From Nitrososphaerales archaeon TH5896 (GTDB lineage: Archaea > Thermoproteota > Nitrososphaeria > Nitrososphaerales > Nitrososphaeraceae): 6,850 bases of DNA. The stretch covers positions 1 through 6,850 of the forward strand of contig JAATVP010000190.1 of NCBI GenBank assembly GCA_014523625.1. Reading direction: 5' to 3'. The translations under genes were made by a program, and so were the position numbers. Below, one piece after another: positions 5,429 to 6,850 of this stretch (within the stretch, counting starts at the first letter, position 1; each line of letters opens with the position of its first letter). The notes beneath the pieces were generated by a model that had not been told where the DNA came from, searched no databases, and saw nothing but the letters and a program-made list of their open reading frames with translations.

Positions 5429-5554
5429 GATAATGACAGTTATGCTATTGCCTAAACTGAGTCGTTCTAATGCATACATTGCGTAAATGATTAGGGTAGT
5501 GGCGACTAATAAGAAGAGTTCTAATTTGTCATACAGATCGTTAGGCGTAATCAA
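5414..5554 (-). CDS. Possible small membrane protein (46 residues, TTG start)
   Basis: After the stop of the exported protein gene at 5585, the same minus-strand frame is open again to TAA at 5416-5414. From a TTG at 5554 it reads MITPNDLYDKLELFLLVATT, followed by LIIYAMYALERLSLGNSITV and IILLPR. The polar head, a strong membrane span (about residues 13-29), a basic/polar turn and a second short hydrophobic end look like a real or recently decayed membrane protein. Against it: the non-ATG start, a run of seven T's directly before the start, a short length, and a 15-base antisense overlap with the broken gene ending at 5428. It could be a remnant of a longer gene cut at either end. Confidence 0.35.
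   Translation of the reverse strand: MITPNDLYDKLELFLLVATTLIIYAMYALERLSLGNSITVIILLPR
5421..5452 (+). terminator. Strong stem-loop over the stop codon of the broken exported gene
   Basis: GGCAATAG (5421-5428) pairs with CTATTGCC (5445-5452). After a G-G mismatch, ATAA (5430-5433) pairs with TTAT (5440-5443) around the loop TGACAG. This gives twelve pairs in total, with the TAG stop (5426-5428) at the 3' end of the first arm. It is the most stable-looking of the four stop-codon stem-loops. Confidence 0.5.
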
Positions 5555-5556
5555 GT

Positions 5557-5581
5557 AAAAAAAGAAGTATTGGGGTTTTTT
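5557..5581. terminator. Bidirectional poly-T termination region
   Basis: An A7 run at 5557-5563 gives T7 on the minus strand about 22 bases after the stop of the exported protein gene at 5585. GGGG followed by T6 (5576-5581) and a further T4 lies on the plus strand. Archaeal RNA polymerase terminates at such T tracts, so transcripts from both sides could end here. Confidence 0.45.
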
Positions 5582-5584
5582 ATT

Positions 5585-5833
5585 TTAATCATCAAATGAT
5601 TGAGCTGCTGCTGTTGCTACTCTGTTATCATCGCCCTGAATTTGAGACGCAGTGTTTTGACATCCGACATTCATTGGCATGTCACCATTGCCACAGGCAT
5701 TTACTTGTGTGACTACTTGACTTTTTCCGTATTTCTTTTTTCCATCTGCAAAAGCATCGTCTGTTGCAAGCGCCGTTGCACCAATTAGCATTACCGCCAT
5801 TGCTGCTACAATGAACATGTATTTAGTGTTCAT
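5585..5833 (-). CDS. Small exported protein, 'NACGNG-CQN' family, copy A
   Basis: 82 residues. A Sec signal peptide is clear: MNTKYM, then a hydrophobic core (about residues 7-22) and Ala-x-Ala sites near ALATDD and AFADG. The mature part begins GKKKYGKSQ and carries two cysteines (47 and 58) in NACGNGDMP and GCQNTASQIQGDDN, which could form a disulfide. It is closely paralogous to the protein at 6244-6555 in signal peptide and core, but lacks that protein's charged tail. Such proteins seem to be multicopy in Nitrososphaerales; the function is unknown to me, and a surface or extracellular role is inferred. Its promoter shares about 64 bases with copy B, with a TATA-like GTAAATAAAC 25-34 bases upstream of the ATG. 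Confidence 0.85.
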   Translation of the reverse strand: MNTKYMFIVAAMAVMLIGATALATDDAFADGKKKYGKSQVVTQVNACGNGDMPMNVGCQNTASQIQGDDNRVATAAAQSFDD

Positions 5834-5850
5834 ATTAGTAAAAGAAAAGA

Positions 5851-5914
5851 AAGCTATGTTTATTTACATTAAGCAAGTTTGGGCTCCGTCATAAATCTGA
5901 TATATTTTCTATTA
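5851..5914 (-). promoter_or_regulatory. Conserved promoter block of exported protein copy A
   Basis: These 64 bases align without gaps to 6571-6634 upstream of copy B; I count 49 identical positions. The block contains a TATA-like GTAAATAAAC (minus strand, 5867-5858) and GAGCCC (5886-5881) further up, followed by an A/T-rich stretch with TAATAGAAAA at its outer end. The conservation outside the coding region suggests a shared regulator. Confidence 0.6.
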
Positions 5915-5923
5915 TATATAATA
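5910..5923. promoter_or_regulatory. Perfect palindromic TATA element
   Basis: TATTATATATAATA is its own reverse complement. As a TATA box it could act in either direction. On the plus strand it would start transcription near 5945, about 20 bases before the large stem-loop at 5966-6041. Pure A/T palindromes arise easily by chance. Confidence 0.35.
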
Positions 5924-5965
5924 AATCGCCGATAACCAAGACAACATCAGATGATACAACTTTTA

Positions 5966-6041
5966 GTCGTTAGATAGTTGTGCCTGCTGTGGTACAGAAT
6001 CATGAATGGCAGTTGCAGGCACTGCAACTATCTAGCACGAC
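5966..6041. ncRNA. Candidate structured RNA or hairpin element with alternative folds
   Basis: The 5' arm GTCGT-TAGATAGTTG-TGCCTGC (5966-5987) pairs with GCAGGCA (6015-6021), CAACTATCTA (6025-6034) and ACGAC (6037-6041). This makes 22 base pairs interrupted only by two bulges on the 3' side (CTG at 6022-6024, GC at 6035-6036), with a 27-base loop. The 3' arm can instead fold by itself: AGTTGCAG (6011-6018) pairs with CTGCAACT (6022-6029) around a GCA loop. The two folds are mutually exclusive. The element lies in a stretch without a convincing gene (5834-6243). No T run follows on the plus strand. It could be a small RNA, a switch, or the terminal structure of a small non-autonomous element. 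For 6042-6243, apart from the A7 run at 6210-6216, I see nothing I can support. Confidence 0.45.
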
Positions 6042-6209
6042 AGCATGAATACCAGACAAATATACAAAATCAATAGTTAATATGCCATTAGATTCTTCGG
6101 AGTACCAAAATATTATAAGTGTTTGTAGTATAAAAAATCAATAATCAAATCAATGCGGAGATGAAACTGATGGATATGTATCCAATAAATCATATAATCT
6201 GATGCAAAT

Positions 6210-6216
6210 AAAAAAA
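6210..6216 (-). terminator. Poly-T terminator of exported protein copy B
   Basis: An A7 run, T7 on the minus strand, lies 28 bases after the stop codon of copy B, at almost the same distance as the T7 run behind copy A (22 bases). It fits archaeal T-tract termination. Confidence 0.4.
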
Positions 6217-6243
6217 GAGAGTTAAGTTACCGTTTGTTTTTTC

Positions 6244-6555
6244 TTACCAGTCTCCGTGATCGCTGTCTTTCTTGTCTTTGCCGTGATCGCCGTCTTTCTT
6301 GTCTTTGTGATCTTCTCCACTCTGTTGGACGCCACTTAGAGCTACTGAGTTATCTTCTCCCTGCACTTGTGAGCCAGTATTTTGGCAGAAGACATACATT
6401 GGTAGTTTACCGTTTCCACATGCGTTGGCTTGTGATGTTGCTTGGTTCTTTCCATATTTCTTCTTCCCTGCGACTGCGTCATCTGTTGCTAATGCTGTTG
6501 CCCCAATGAGCATGACTGCCATTGCAGCTACTACGACCATATATTTTGAATTCAT
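6244..6555 (-). CDS. Small exported protein, 'NACGNG-CQN' family, copy B with charged tail
   Basis: 103 residues. The signal peptide is almost identical to copy A (core VAAMAVMLIGATALATDDA), with likely cleavage near ALATDD or AVAG. The core GKKKYGKNQ, then Cys46 in NACGNGKLP and Cys57 in FCQNTGSQVQGEDN, aligns residue by residue with copy A. After about residue 78 it has an extra tail of Asp, His, Lys and Gly, with two copies of K-D-K-K-D-x-D-H-G, ending GDW. The His/Asp-rich tail could bind divalent metal, which is inference. Start ATG 6555 is followed by the same MN-S/T-KYM as copy A, and a TATA-like GCAAATAAAC lies 23-32 bases upstream. It was probably produced by duplication of the gene together with its promoter. 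Confidence 0.86.
   Translation of the reverse strand: MNSKYMVVVAAMAVMLIGATALATDDAVAGKKKYGKNQATSQANACGNGKLPMYVFCQNTGSQVQGEDNSVALSGVQQSGEDHKDKKDGDHGKDKKDSDHGDW
6255..6308 (-). repeat. Tandem 27-base repeat in the tail of copy B
   Basis: Units 6255-6281 and 6282-6308 differ at 2 of 27 positions, one a silent GGC/AGC-type codon change giving G versus S. Each encodes nine residues, K-D-K-K-D-(G/S)-D-H-G. The near identity suggests recent in-frame duplication, with repeat-number variation likely between strains. Confidence 0.75.
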
Positions 6556-6570
6556 TTGGCAGCTTAACGA

Positions 6571-6634
6571 AAGTTGTGTTTATTTGCATTGAGCAAAATC
6601 GGGCTCTCATTTATATCAGATATTTTTTCTATTA
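6571..6634 (-). promoter_or_regulatory. Conserved promoter block of exported protein copy B
   Basis: It aligns without gaps to 5851-5914 (49 of 64 identical by my count). It contains the TATA-like GCAAATAAAC (minus strand, 6587-6578), the shared GAGCCC (6606-6601) and the outer TAATAGAAAA. It ends only four bases before the stop codon of the zinc-ribbon-like gene at 6638, so promoter and upstream gene are packed tightly. Confidence 0.6.
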
Positions 6635-6637
6635 GAA

Positions 6638-6835
6638 CTATCTCATAGCCCAACGTTCTTCATCCGACCACGTTCGTCTGAATTGTGTCGCACTCTTGCT
6701 AAGATCATTCCACCATCGAATCAGACCATTACAATTATTGCATCGAAGCTCAATTTGTGTCCCAATTATTGCAAATTCTAATGAATGAAGATCTGCTATC
6801 GTATGACCACAAGTACATTCTTTAACCCGTTTCAT
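6638..6835 (-). CDS. Small zinc-ribbon-like protein
   Basis: 65 residues with C-x-C (Cys7, Cys9 in ECTCGHT) and C-x-x-C (Cys32, Cys35 in RCNNCNG) spaced as in a small zinc ribbon. A basic/aromatic C-terminal part follows (GLIRWWNDLSKS, then QFRRTWSDEERW). It has no signal peptide, and a cytosolic nucleic-acid- or protein-binding role is likely but unproven. ATG 6835 is the start I use. The frame stays open for the five codons to the window edge, so a longer N-terminus cannot be excluded, and the first Cys pair is C-x-C, not the usual C-x-x-C. The gene reads in the same direction as the exported protein copy B downstream, which has its own promoter. Confidence 0.62.
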   Translation of the reverse strand: MKRVKECTCGHTIADLHSLEFAIIGTQIELRCNNCNGLIRWWNDLSKSATQFRRTWSDEERWAMR

Positions 6836-6850
6836 ACAACTATAATCAAC

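Noticed and set aside
5600..5788. 62-codon plus-strand frame opposite exported copy A
   Set aside because: Antisense shadow; Cys-rich start derives from Ala/Gln codons of the real gene.
6234..6509. 91-codon plus-strand frame rich in Leu, Cys and Arg
   Set aside because: Antisense shadow of exported protein copy B; its Cys/Leu repeat is produced by the 27-base coding repeat.

Overview
The window looks like an accessory, A+T-rich stretch of an archaeal chromosome, most likely from an ammonia-oxidising Nitrososphaerales (Thaumarchaeota) lineage, with a Nitrosocosmicus-like base composition. This is inferred from four things: leaderless genes with TATA-like boxes about 23-34 nt before the start codon, poly-T stretches behind genes instead of bacterial-style terminators, an archaeal-type tyrosine recombinase, and a paralogous pair of small exported 'NACGNG...CQN...SQ.QG.DN' proteins of a kind I associate with this group. 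No rRNA, tRNA, CRISPR array or insertion sequence was seen.

Left part (1-2500): a cysteine-containing protein of unknown function enters from beyond the left edge and ends at 678. It converges with a complete tyrosine recombinase on the minus strand (713-1984). Divergent from the recombinase is a decayed gene (about 2138-2408). The gap between them carries two copies of the palindrome TACC-W-GGTA, each at promoter distance from one of the divergent genes, plus a small inverted repeat.

Middle part (2500-5450): a coding-looking minus-strand frame with no recognisable start codon (2502-2840) faces the first of two paralogous phasin-like helical proteins (2873-3442 and 4504-5061). The phasin copies share a promoter block. 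Each is followed on the same strand by a small exported protein: an intact 96-residue one after copy 1, and a Gly/Asn/Gln-rich one broken by a stop and a frameshift after copy 2. Between the two units lies a minus-strand M23-type metallopeptidase with all metal-ligand motifs but no signal peptide. Short stem-loops sit on or beside the stop codons of all four plus-strand genes here.

Right part (5400-6850): a short possible membrane protein frame (5414-5554, minus), then the two paralogous exported proteins (5585-5833 and 6244-6555, both minus), which share about 64 bp of promoter. Between them is a gene-free stretch with a 22-bp interrupted stem-loop (5966-6041). Its 3' arm can alternatively fold on itself; this is the strongest candidate for an undescribed RNA or DNA structural element. 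A small zinc-ribbon-like protein (6638-6835, minus) closes the window.

Taken together this is a region of recombination, duplication and gene decay. The phasin-like and exported proteins may act at granules or the cell surface, but nothing in the sequence ties them into one pathway.
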